This document shows, in pieces, positions 15,883 through 24,568 of a stretch of DNA of 64,000 nt. Position numbers and translations under genes: made by a program. Each line of letters starts with the position of its first letter. The first letter of the stretch is position 1. A model generated the notes under the pieces. The model worked only from the letters and a program-made list of their open reading frames with translations. It was not told the DNA's origin and ran no database searches. The stretch comes from CALFMR01 sp035550595. GTDB taxonomy: Bacteria > Acidobacteriota > Vicinamibacteria > Vicinamibacterales > SCN-69-37. The stretch covers positions 1-64,000 of the forward strand of contig DASZOV010000115.1 in NCBI GenBank assembly GCA_035550595.1, in the 5' to 3' direction.

Positions 15883-16928
15883 GCGCACGCGTTCTCATAA
15901 TCGGTCATCCCGGCGAGACGCATCTTGGTGGCCACCTGATGCGCGCGGCGGCCGCGCTCGGTGTCGACGCGACGCTCGTCGATTCAGCTGAGGCGTATGG
16001 CGGATCGGCGTGGCGGCGTCGCGCCAACTGGTGGCTGCGAGGACATCGGCCGGCGCGTCTCGAGGCGTTCACGCGCACGGTCGTCGCCGCCGCGCGTGAC
16101 ACCGCGCCCGACGTCGTGCTTGCGACCGGCATTGCGCCAATTGCCGCCGACGGTCTCCGTGCAATCGCCGCGACTGGCGTGCGACTGGTCGATTACCTGA
16201 CCGACGATCCGTGGAATCCCGCGCATCGCGCCTCGTGGTTTTTCGCGGCGCTTCGAACATACGACCACGTGTTCACACCTCGTCGATCGAATCTCGGAGA
16301 TCTCGAGGCGCTCGGTGGACCTGAGGTGTCGTATCTGCCGTTCGGCTACGATCCCGACATCCATCGTCCGCCGTCATCACTCACTGACGATGATCGCCGG
16401 ACGTACGATGCTGACGTCATGTTCGCTGGAGGCGCCGATCGCGAACGGGTGGCGACCGTGCAGCCGCTCATCGCCGCCGGATTGCACGTGGCGCTCTACG
16501 GCGGCTACTGGGATCGTGACCCGGCGACGCGCGCATCGGCGCGTGGATTTCTCGACGCCGACGGCATTCGGCGCGCGGTGGCCGTTGCGCGGTTGTGCCT
16601 GTGTCTCGTGCGACGCGCCAATCGCGACGGCCACGCCATGCGCTCGTTCGAGGTGCCGGCGATCGGCGGCTGCCCGCTCGTCGAAGACACGCCGGAGCAT
16701 CGCGCCATCTTCGGCCCTGATGGCGACGCGGCCGTGTACTTCGACTCGCCAGAAACGATGCTTCGCGAAGCCCGCGCCCTGCTCGCCGCGCCGGAACGAC
16801 GACGTCAATTGGCTGAAGCCGCACATTCGCGAATCACGCAGGGCGGCCACACGTACCGCGACCGGCTGGCGGCCATTCTCGAGACCGTGGAGAGGGCACG
16901 CGCCTCGCGTGCGGCGCTCAGTCAATGA
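15879..16928 (+). CDS. CgeB-like glycosyltransferase family protein
   Basis: The product is 349 residues. It has a GT-B-like layout without the common EX7E motif. The N-terminus is VLIIGHPGETHLGGHLMRAA, then YLTDDPWNPAHRASWFFAAL and VFTPRRSNLGDLEALGG. The C-terminal part, CLCLVRRANRDGHAMRSFEV followed by PAIGGCPLVEDTPEHRAIFG, matches the pattern of CgeB/Glyco_trans_1_2 proteins found in spore- or capsule-glycan loci. It probably adds a side sugar. Four-base overlaps couple it to both neighbours. Confidence 0.75.
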   Translation: MSARVLIIGHPGETHLGGHLMRAAAALGVDATLVDSAEAYGGSAWRRRANWWLRGHRPARLEAFTRTVVAAARDTAPDVVLATGIAPIAADGLRAIAATGVRLVDYLTDDPWNPAHRASWFFAALRTYDHVFTPRRSNLGDLEALGGPEVSYLPFGYDPDIHRPPSSLTDDDRRTYDADVMFAGGADRERVATVQPLIAAGLHVALYGGYWDRDPATRASARGFLDADGIRRAVAVARLCLCLVRRANRDGHAMRSFEVPAIGGCPLVEDTPEHRAIFGPDGDAAVYFDSPETMLREARALLAAPERRRQLAEAAHSRITQGGHTYRDRLAAILETVERARASRAALSQ

Positions 16929-18127
16929 GATCCCTGCGGATTGCGATCGTCGCGCACGGCCGCTTTCATGCGTTCGATCTCGCGCGTGAGCTCATCGCGC
17001 GTGGACACGAGGTGACGCTCTTCACCAACTACCCGCGCTGGGCCGTGACGCGTTTCGGCGTACCGGCGACGTCGGTGCGAAGCTTCGTCGCGCATGGCGC
17101 GTGTACACGGCTGGCCGGCCGGCTGCCGTCGCTCGCTCGCCGGTTTTCGGCCGAACGTCGGTTGCACCGGATGTTCGGGCGTTGGGCGGAACGGATGCTG
17201 CGACAGCAGCGATGGGATATCGTGCACTGCTGGAGCGGCGTGTCCGAAGAAGTTCTCCTCTCGAAGCGTGTCGTCGGACACACCGTGCTCATGCGCGGAT
17301 CGAGCCACATCGCGGTTCAGGCACGGCTGCTGACCGATGAAGCGACGCAGGCTGGCGTGGCGATCGATCGGCCGAGCCCGTGGATGATCGCGCGCGAGAT
17401 GCGCGAGTACGCGCAGGCCGAGCGGATTCTGGTGTTATCGAGCTTCGCCCGACAGACGTTCATCGACGAGGGCACGAGCGACGACCGGCTGACCGTCCTG
17501 CCGCTCGGCGCGGACGTCTCGGCGTTTCGACCGGGGCCGGACGTTGCCGCCGCCCGTGCTCGGCGTATCCTGGCTCGTGAGCCGTTGCGCGTGCTCCTGG
17601 CGGGTGCCGTGTCGTTCCGCAAAGGCGTTCGACACGTGGCTCGCGTGGTCAGCCAGATCGATCCGGCGCGCGTGACGTTCACATGGGTCGGTTCCGTACT
17701 ACCCGAAGCCGCGGCGCTCGCGGCTCAGCTCAGGGCACGCGGCGTTCGGGTCATGGGCCACGTGCCACAGCAACGGTTGTCTGCACTGTACGCCGAGGCG
17801 GACGTGTTCCTGTTTCCCACGATTGAAGACGGCTACGGCATGGTGCTCGCGCAGGCGCAGGCCGCCGGGTTGCCGGTGGTCGCGTCGACACACAGCGCCG
17901 CGCCTGACCTCATCCGCCACGGTGACAACGGCTGGCTCGTCGAACCCGGAGACGTGCAGGGGATGGTCGACGTCCTGAACTGGTGCGATCGCGAGCGGTC
18001 TTCGCTCGCCGCGATGGCCGCACGCGTCTATCGGGATGGCTGGCCGCGATCATGGAGCACGGTTGCGGCCGACTTCGAGGCCCTCGCCGCCGCGCTCCGT
18101 GACGCATCAACAGGAGAGCGGGCATGA
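16925..18127 (+). CDS. family 4 glycosyltransferase
   Basis: This is a 400-residue GT-B enzyme beginning RSLRIAIVAHGRFHAFDLAR. The linker and donor domain contain LRVLLAGAVSFRKGVRHVAR and FPTIEDGYGMVLAQAQAAGL, the latter holding the EX7E variant (E-DGYGMVL-A). It is coupled by ATGA overlaps to the CgeB-like gene upstream and the polymerase downstream. Confidence 0.87.
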   Translation: MRSLRIAIVAHGRFHAFDLARELIARGHEVTLFTNYPRWAVTRFGVPATSVRSFVAHGACTRLAGRLPSLARRFSAERRLHRMFGRWAERMLRQQRWDIVHCWSGVSEEVLLSKRVVGHTVLMRGSSHIAVQARLLTDEATQAGVAIDRPSPWMIAREMREYAQAERILVLSSFARQTFIDEGTSDDRLTVLPLGADVSAFRPGPDVAAARARRILAREPLRVLLAGAVSFRKGVRHVARVVSQIDPARVTFTWVGSVLPEAAALAAQLRARGVRVMGHVPQQRLSALYAEADVFLFPTIEDGYGMVLAQAQAAGLPVVASTHSAAPDLIRHGDNGWLVEPGDVQGMVDVLNWCDRERSSLAAMAARVYRDGWPRSWSTVAADFEALAAALRDASTGERA

Positions 18128-19488
18128 CCGGCGACGCGGATCTGACGTTCTGGATCGTCGTCTGGGCGATTGTCGCGGCCTTCCTCCTCGTGCGGCACTG
18201 GCGCGATGGCGCTGGTACGGGTCTGCTTTTCGCCTACGTGCTCGGCTTCGGTGCGCTGCACTGGTTCTGTGCCGTGTTGTATCTGCTGCCATGGCACATG
18301 GGCTACAACGGCTGGCTGACGGCTGAGGGGCTGCGCCAGTCGGGCATCGCGATTCTGGCGTTGGCGGCCGGGGCGGAAGTCGTCGCGCAATTCGCCCGGC
18401 GTGGCCAACTCGCCGAAGCCAAGGTCTTGGCGCCGGCGCCAGTCGACGACCGGCTCGTGCGACTCTATTTTCTGGCGGGCGGCCTGCTGTTCGTATGCTT
18501 GATGCCGCTGGCGGGTCGGATTGCCAGTCTGACGGCGTTCGTCTCGACCGGCTCGCTGCTGGTCGTGGTCGCCGTGAGTCTCTGCTGTTGGAATGCGTGG
18601 GTGCGAGGCCAGCGCGGGCGTTTCTGGTTCTGGTTGCTCGCCTCGTGTGTCTGGCCGCTCGTGACGATCATTGGCCAGGGATTCCTTGGGTACGGCCTGG
18701 GCTTCACGCTCATGACCTTCACCTTCGTCTCCGCCTTCTATCGCCCGCGATGGCGCGTGGCCGTGGCGACGGTGCTGCTCGGGTATCTCGGCCTGTCGGT
18801 CTACGTGACCTACATGCGCGACCGCCGCGACATTCGCGAGGTCGTCTGGAGCGGCGCCGCGTTCGCCGACCGGATCGCTAGAGTGGAAGAGACGTTCCTC
18901 GATCCCGAGTTCTTCGATCCCCGCCGGCCCGAGCACCTGCTCCGTGTCGAAGAGCGTCTCAATCAGGATGCCCTCGTCGGCGCGGCCGTGACCTACCTGG
19001 CCAGCCGTCCGCGCGAATTCGCGCAAGGCACGACGTTCGTCCAGGCGCTCGTGGCGCTCGTGCCTCGCGCGATCTGGCCGGACAAGCCGGTCGTCGGCGG
19101 GAGCGGTGACCTCGTCACGACCTATACCGGCATCCGCTTCGCGGAAGGCACGAGCGTCGGCATCGGCCAGGTCATGGAGGCCTACGTCAACTTCGGGCGT
19201 GACGGCGTCGTGATCCTGTTCTTCATCCTGGGCGGCGTCATCGCGTGGGTCGATCGCTGGTCCGCGCTCCGACTCCGGCAGGGCGATGGCACCGGCTTCC
19301 TCGTGTGGTATCTGCCGGGTTTGTGTCTCTTGCAGGTCGGCGGCTCACTCAGCGAAATGACGGCGGCCGCCGCGGCCGCCTGGATCATGGCGTTCATGGT
19401 GAACCGCGTCGCCGCGTACAAACGATGGACGCACGGCGAGGACTCGCTAGTGCCCGGGACCCACGTGCGCGAGAGCGAGGTCCGGTAG
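18124..19488 (+). CDS. Wzy-like polysaccharide polymerase, polytopic membrane protein
   Basis: This is a 454-residue protein with about ten to eleven hydrophobic helices, for example LTFWIVVWAIVAAFLLVRHW, GLLFVCLMPLAGRI and VVVAVSLCCWNAWVRG. A large loop after residue 230 contains VTYMRDRRDIREVVWSG and LVPRAIWPDKPVVGGSGD. The IWPDKP loop and helix layout resemble EpsG/Wzy-type O-antigen polymerases, which join repeat units in the periplasm. Sequence identity in this family is always low, so the call rests on topology and position among glycosyltransferases. Confidence 0.65.
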   Translation: MTGDADLTFWIVVWAIVAAFLLVRHWRDGAGTGLLFAYVLGFGALHWFCAVLYLLPWHMGYNGWLTAEGLRQSGIAILALAAGAEVVAQFARRGQLAEAKVLAPAPVDDRLVRLYFLAGGLLFVCLMPLAGRIASLTAFVSTGSLLVVVAVSLCCWNAWVRGQRGRFWFWLLASCVWPLVTIIGQGFLGYGLGFTLMTFTFVSAFYRPRWRVAVATVLLGYLGLSVYVTYMRDRRDIREVVWSGAAFADRIARVEETFLDPEFFDPRRPEHLLRVEERLNQDALVGAAVTYLASRPREFAQGTTFVQALVALVPRAIWPDKPVVGGSGDLVTTYTGIRFAEGTSVGIGQVMEAYVNFGRDGVVILFFILGGVIAWVDRWSALRLRQGDGTGFLVWYLPGLCLLQVGGSLSEMTAAAAAAWIMAFMVNRVAAYKRWTHGEDSLVPGTHVRESEVR

Positions 19489-20597
19489 TGGGCCCTGCGC
19501 TCGCGGCGATCACGCTTGGCGCGCAAGGCGGTGGCGTGGCCGTGGTCTCGCGTCTGGTGTGGCGCGCGTTGCGGTCTCGTTGGGGGGATGCCGCCACGCT
19601 CGTGCCGCTCGTCACCGAAAACGACGCGTCGCTGTCGCTCGAATCCACGACGCTCGACCGGATGAAGTTCGGCACACGCCTCGCCCTCGAACAGGCGCTC
19701 GGCCGTTCATCGTGGATCATCTACAGCCATCTCGCGGTCGCGCAGGTGCAGCGCTTCGTGCCACCCGGCCTGCGACGACCGTACGCGGTCTTCATCCACG
19801 GCATCGAGGTCTGGCGGCCGCTGACGATCGCCCAGCATGCCGTGCTCGCGGGCGCCGCGTTGCGCCTCGCCAATTCCGAACACACGGCTGCTCGCGTGCG
19901 GACGCTTCATCCGAGCATCGGTCCGATCGACGCATGTCCGCTGGCGTTGCCAGACGATCGGGACGTGCACGGTTCGGCGACAACGCTGCCAGCGGCCGTT
20001 GGTCCACACGCCGTCATCATCGTCGCGCGCATGGATGCCGGTGAGCGCTACAAAGGACACGACGCGCTGCTCGACGCATGGCCGACCGTCCAGCGCCGCG
20101 TGCCGGATGCGCAGCTCATCGTCGTCGGCGATGGCGATGACGCGCTGCGGCTTCGCGCGAAGGCCACGACGCTCGGTGTGGAACGGGCGGTCATGTTCAC
20201 GGGATTCATCGACGCCGGGATCCGTGACGCGCTGTACGATCGGGCCGCGGTCTTCGCCATGCCTAGTCGTGGCGAGGGATTCGGCCTGGCGTATCTCGAG
20301 GCCATGTCGCACGGATTGCCGTGCATCGGCTCCACGCACGACGCGGCAGGCGAGATCGTGACGAACGACGTCACGGGCTTCCTCGTCGATCAGACGGACA
20401 CCCCGGCGCTCGCCGATCGAATCAGTCGTTTGCTCGAGGATGCCGAACTTCGCCGCGCGATGGGCGAGCGAGGCCGCGCGCGCGTCCATCGTGAGTTCAC
20501 CGAGGCGGCGTTCGCGGCTCGGCTGCTCGCGCTCTTGGACCGCGCCATGCCGGCCAGCGTTGCTCCATCGGCGTCGCTGGCTTCGCCTGGTGCCTGA
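19488..20597 (+). CDS. family 4 glycosyltransferase
   Basis: This is a 369-residue GT-B enzyme. GTG 19488 shares its first base with the TAG of the polymerase gene, and the protein begins VGPALAAITLGAQGGGVAVV. It has YAVFIHGIEVWRPLTIAQHA, a nucleotide-sugar half starting AVIIVARMDAGERYKGHDAL, and the EX7E motif in SRGEGFGLAYLEAMSHGLP. The long upstream extension is a shadow inside the polymerase gene and was dropped. Confidence 0.87.
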   Translation: MGPALAAITLGAQGGGVAVVSRLVWRALRSRWGDAATLVPLVTENDASLSLESTTLDRMKFGTRLALEQALGRSSWIIYSHLAVAQVQRFVPPGLRRPYAVFIHGIEVWRPLTIAQHAVLAGAALRLANSEHTAARVRTLHPSIGPIDACPLALPDDRDVHGSATTLPAAVGPHAVIIVARMDAGERYKGHDALLDAWPTVQRRVPDAQLIVVGDGDDALRLRAKATTLGVERAVMFTGFIDAGIRDALYDRAAVFAMPSRGEGFGLAYLEAMSHGLPCIGSTHDAAGEIVTNDVTGFLVDQTDTPALADRISRLLEDAELRRAMGERGRARVHREFTEAAFAARLLALLDRAMPASVAPSASLASPGA

Positions 20598-21788
20598 GTG
20601 AGGCGCGTGCTACACGTCGTGCCCGCGCTCGCCGCGCGGTACGGCGGCCCGAGCACGGCCGTCCTCGGCATGTCGCGCGCGCTTCGGCAGGCTGGCGTGG
20701 ATACGCTCATCGCCGCCACGGACGCCGACGGGCCGACGCGCCTGCCGCTGCCGGACGGCGTGCCGGCGTCCTTTCAGGATCTGCCGGTCATCACGTTCCA
20801 CCGCATCGGTGGCGAGGCGTTCAAGTGGTCGGGCGGGCTGACGCCATGGCTCGCACGGCACGTCGCCGACTTCGACGTCGTCCACGTGCACGCGGTGTTC
20901 TCCCATGCGTCGTGGGCCGCGTGTCATGCCGCTCGTCGCGCGAGCGTTCCATTCATCGTGCGGCCCCTCGGGACCCTCGACGGGTGGAGCCTTGCGCGAC
21001 ATCGCCTTCGAAAACGCGCGCTCTTGGCGATGGGCCTCGCTACTGATCTTCGCGCGGCGTCGTTCATGCACTACACGAGCGACGCCGAACGCCGATCGGC
21101 CGAGGCCATGCTGCCGTGGCTGTCCGCTGGCGGCGTGATTCCGTTGGGCATCGATGACGCGTGTTTCGACATCGCGTCCGAGCCCGCCGATGCACCGTCC
21201 GTTCTGATGTTGTCTCGACTCGATCCAAAGAAGGGCATCGACGTCGTCATCGACGCCTTTCATCAATTGCCAAGTGCCTGCGACCACTGGCGGCTCGTCA
21301 TTGCGGGGACCGGTACACCCGCGTACACGGCGCACCTACGCGACATGGCCGCCGCGGGGCGGGCGGCTCGGCGCATCAGCTTTCCTGGATGGATCGACGG
21401 AACCGCCCGTCTGCAGGCGCTTCGCGCCGCCAGCCTCGTTGCGCTCGCGTCGCAGCAGGAAAACTTCGGTCTTGCCGTCGTCGAAGGCCTGGCCGCCGGC
21501 GTTCCAGCCGTCGTGACGCCGGGCGTCGACCTGGCCAATGAGATCGTGACCGCTGGTGCAGGCTGGCTCGCAGAACGTACGCCGGCGTCAATGGCGAGTA
21601 CGCTGACGGCCGCGATGACCGATGCAACCGATCGACGGCGTCGTGGTGAGGCCGCGCGCGTGTTCGCCACGCGCTTTCGCTGGGACGTCGTCGCTCGACA
21701 ATTGACGGACCTCTATGACGGGCTCGTGTCCGCAGGCGGAGCGGTCAACCGAACGACCACCGCTGCGTCAGCCGGCGGGGGAGCCTGA
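20598..21788 (+). CDS. family 4 glycosyltransferase
   Basis: The product is 396 residues with a GTG start immediately after the previous stop (TGAGTG). N-terminus: RRVLHVVPALAARYGGPSTA. The donor domain contains VLMLSRLDPKKGIDVVIDAF and the EX7E motif in SQQENFGLAVVEGLAAGVP. FIVRPLGTLDGWSLARHRLR is a segment commonly seen in capsule GT4 enzymes. Confidence 0.88.
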   Translation: MRRVLHVVPALAARYGGPSTAVLGMSRALRQAGVDTLIAATDADGPTRLPLPDGVPASFQDLPVITFHRIGGEAFKWSGGLTPWLARHVADFDVVHVHAVFSHASWAACHAARRASVPFIVRPLGTLDGWSLARHRLRKRALLAMGLATDLRAASFMHYTSDAERRSAEAMLPWLSAGGVIPLGIDDACFDIASEPADAPSVLMLSRLDPKKGIDVVIDAFHQLPSACDHWRLVIAGTGTPAYTAHLRDMAAAGRAARRISFPGWIDGTARLQALRAASLVALASQQENFGLAVVEGLAAGVPAVVTPGVDLANEIVTAGAGWLAERTPASMASTLTAAMTDATDRRRRGEAARVFATRFRWDVVARQLTDLYDGLVSAGGAVNRTTTAASAGGGA

Positions 21789-21793
21789 CGCGC

Positions 21794-23716
21794 ATGTGCG
21801 GCGTTGCCGGATTCGTGCAGTGGGATGGCCGGTCGATGGCGGCCGACGACGCGCGGAGTGTCGTCGAACGCGTGACGACGGCCCTCGCGCATCGGGGGCC
21901 CGATGGGGCCGGTGTCGTCCAGGCTGCGTCAGTGGCGGGCGGCCCGCTGGCCGTGCTCGGCCACCGGCGTCTCGCCATCATCGACTTGTCCAAGCGTGGC
22001 GCCCAGCCGATGGTGAGTCCGCGCCGCCGCGTGACGTTGAGTTACAACGGCGAGATCTACAACTATCGCGTACTCCGACAGGAGCTCGAAGGCGACGGCC
22101 GTACGTTCGCGTCGGACTCGGATACCGAGGTGCTCCTGCAAGGCTATGAAGCCTGGGGACCAGCGGTCGTCGAGCGGCTCCGCGGCATGTTCGCGTTCGC
22201 GATTTGGGATGGCGACGACGAGCAGTTGTTCGTTGCCCGCGATCGTTTCGGGATCAAGCCTTTGTACGTATGTGAGCGGCCGGAACACATCCTGGTCGCG
22301 TCAGAAGTGCGCGCGCTTCTCGCGTCTGGCCTGGTGCCGCGACGTCTCGACACGTCGACCCTGGATGCGTTTCTCGAATATCAAACCGTCCCCTCGCCGC
22401 GAACGCTCGTCGCCGGTGTCCGCATGCTGCCGGCCGGTCACGTCGGCCTTGCGAAGCACGGCCGACCGCTCGAGACGCGTCGTTACTGGGACCTGGTCGC
22501 GAACCGCGAAACGTCCGCCGCCTCGTTGCCTCCCGACGAAGCCCGAGCCGAGCTCGGCCGTCGGCTGCGCGAGAGCGTGGCTCTGCATCTCACGAGTGAT
22601 GTCCCGGTCGGCGCTTTTCTGTCGAGCGGCATCGACTCGAGCGCCATCGTGGCGCTCGTGCGTGAAGCCGGCGTCGTGCCAAGGACGTTCACGGTCAGTT
22701 TTCCCGCCACGTCGTTCGACGAGGGGCCGAATGCCCGGGCGGTCGCTCACGCGCTCGGCGCCGAGCACACGGAGATTCCGATCGCGCTCGCGCGAGTGCC
22801 AGAGCAAATCGCGGCAGCCGTGGCGGCACTGGATCATCCCAGCGGCGACGCGGTGAACTCGTTTCTCGTCTCGCATGCGGTTCGCGCGGCCGGCCTCACG
22901 GTAGCGTTGTCGGGTGTCGGCGGCGACGAGCTCTTCGGCGGCTATCCATACTTTCGACATCTGGCGCGTCTCGCGCGCGCCGCGGGAACCTGGGGCCGGT
23001 CGCCGCGTGCCGTGAAGCGACTCGTCGGACGTACGGTCGCTCTCGCGGGCCGCGGCTCGCCGACCGCGCGCAAGGCTGCCGCGCTGCTCGAGACCGACGG
23101 ATCGGTCGTCGATGGCGCTCGTATCCTTCGGCAGATGTTCTCGCCAGCCGAGCGTCGAGACCTCCTTGGCGACACCGCCGTGTCGTTCAACGCAGACGAC
23201 GATTTCGATCGCCTCCGTGAGGCCGAGCACGTTGACGGGCTAGACCTGATGTCGCTCGTCTCGTACATCGACGCAACGACGTACATGCACGACGTGCTGC
23301 TGCGCGACACGGATCAGATGAGCATGCACACGGCGCTCGAAGTCCGCGTGCCGCTGCTCGATCACGTCGTCGCCGAGTTCGTCATGGGGCTGTCCGACGC
23401 GCAAAAGGGCGACGGCGACGTGCCGAAGCGGGCGCTCGTCGAGAGCGTCCCGCCGCTGCCGCCGGTCGTGCTCGGCCGCAAGCGCGGGTTCGTGCTGCCA
23501 TTTGCGGACTGGATGCGCGGCGAACTCCGCGACTTCTGCGAAGCGCATCTCGGCGACCACGGCTTGGCCGGCCGCGGAATCCTGCGCGCACCGGCGATCG
23601 CGCGGCTGTGGGCGGATTTTCTCGCGGGCGATCCCCGCACGACCTGGTCACGGCCGTGGACGCTCGTCGCTCTCGATGCGTGGATGGCCGACAACGCCAT
23701 CGAGGTCCGCACGTGA
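21794..23716 (+). CDS. asnB: glutamine-hydrolysing asparagine synthase-type amidotransferase
   Basis: The product is 640 residues. Cys2 directly after Met (MCGVAGFVQWDG) is the class II glutaminase nucleophile. LSYNGEIYNYRVLR and SDSDTEVLLQGYEAWG complete the glutaminase domain (1-210). The synthetase domain has a PP-loop at 277-283 (SSGIDSS, first Gly of SGGxDS replaced by Ser) and SGVGGDELFGGYP. Within EPS loci such enzymes are thought to amidate sugar acids or attached amino acids, though a free asparagine role cannot be excluded. Unlike the lasso cyclase at 35816-37630, it keeps Cys2, a useful contrast. Confidence 0.88.
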   Translation: MCGVAGFVQWDGRSMAADDARSVVERVTTALAHRGPDGAGVVQAASVAGGPLAVLGHRRLAIIDLSKRGAQPMVSPRRRVTLSYNGEIYNYRVLRQELEGDGRTFASDSDTEVLLQGYEAWGPAVVERLRGMFAFAIWDGDDEQLFVARDRFGIKPLYVCERPEHILVASEVRALLASGLVPRRLDTSTLDAFLEYQTVPSPRTLVAGVRMLPAGHVGLAKHGRPLETRRYWDLVANRETSAASLPPDEARAELGRRLRESVALHLTSDVPVGAFLSSGIDSSAIVALVREAGVVPRTFTVSFPATSFDEGPNARAVAHALGAEHTEIPIALARVPEQIAAAVAALDHPSGDAVNSFLVSHAVRAAGLTVALSGVGGDELFGGYPYFRHLARLARAAGTWGRSPRAVKRLVGRTVALAGRGSPTARKAAALLETDGSVVDGARILRQMFSPAERRDLLGDTAVSFNADDDFDRLREAEHVDGLDLMSLVSYIDATTYMHDVLLRDTDQMSMHTALEVRVPLLDHVVAEFVMGLSDAQKGDGDVPKRALVESVPPLPPVVLGRKRGFVLPFADWMRGELRDFCEAHLGDHGLAGRGILRAPAIARLWADFLAGDPRTTWSRPWTLVALDAWMADNAIEVRT

Positions 23717-24546
23717 GCGTCGAGGCCGTGTCGGTCGTCGTGCTGACGTTCAACGAGGCGGAGAATATCGCGGCGTGTCTCGACAGCGTCCGTGCATGGG
23801 CCGCGCAGATCTTCGTCGTCGATTCCGGGAGCACTGATGACACCGTCGCACTGGCCGAAGCCCGCGGCGCGGTCGTCGTCACGCATCCGTTCGAGTCGCA
23901 TGCCGCGCAGTGGCGATGGGCGCTGTCCGCGTTGACCCTCGAAACGCCCTGGGTGCTTGCGCTCGACGCGGATCAACGCGTGACACCGGAACTCGCCGAC
24001 AGTCTCGCCCGAGCACTCGCAGAGCCGGGCAATCGCGTGGGGTTCTTCCTGAACCGGCGGCAGATCTTTCGCGGCCGCTGGATCCGGCACGGCGGCTATT
24101 ATCCGAAATACCTGTTGAAGCTGTTTCGCCGCGATGCGGTCACGGTGGATCCAGCCGATCGCGTCGATCATCATTTCCGCGTCACGGGCCCGACGGCCCA
24201 GCTTGCCGGCGACCTCATCGAGGACAACCGGAACGAGGCACGCATCAGCGAGTGGATCGCGAAGCACAATCGGTACGCGCGGCTGCAGGCTCTCGAGGAG
24301 ATCGAACGTGCCGGCGAGACGACCACAGGACGATGGTCAGGCAATCCGGACGAACGGACCGCGCGGCTCAAGGGCGTCTGGCGTCGCATGCCGCCGTATC
24401 TGCGGCCGGCGGCGTACTTTTTCTACCGCTACGTCCTGCGCCTCGGCTTCCTCGACGGCAAGGAGGGCTTCGTCTTCCACTTCCTGCAGGCGTGGTGGTA
24501 CCGGCTGCTCGTCGACATCAATCTGGACGAATTGAAGCGCCGCTGA
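23713..24546 (+). CDS. family 2 glycosyltransferase (WaaE/KdtX-like)
   Basis: The product is 277 residues from GTG 23713, overlapping the asnB stop. It begins SVVVLTFNEAENIAACLDSV and continues QIFVVDSGSTDDTVALAEAR, with the metal site LALDADQRVTPE. The C-terminal half (GRWIRHGGYYPKYLLKLFRR, then EGFVFHFLQAWWYRLLVD) matches the WaaE-like branch of GT2 enzymes that glycosylate lipopolysaccharide core or EPS. Confidence 0.88.
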   Translation: MSVEAVSVVVLTFNEAENIAACLDSVRAWAAQIFVVDSGSTDDTVALAEARGAVVVTHPFESHAAQWRWALSALTLETPWVLALDADQRVTPELADSLARALAEPGNRVGFFLNRRQIFRGRWIRHGGYYPKYLLKLFRRDAVTVDPADRVDHHFRVTGPTAQLAGDLIEDNRNEARISEWIAKHNRYARLQALEEIERAGETTTGRWSGNPDERTARLKGVWRRMPPYLRPAAYFFYRYVLRLGFLDGKEGFVFHFLQAWWYRLLVDINLDELKRR

Positions 24547-24568
24547 TGCACTCGATTCCTGCGACGTC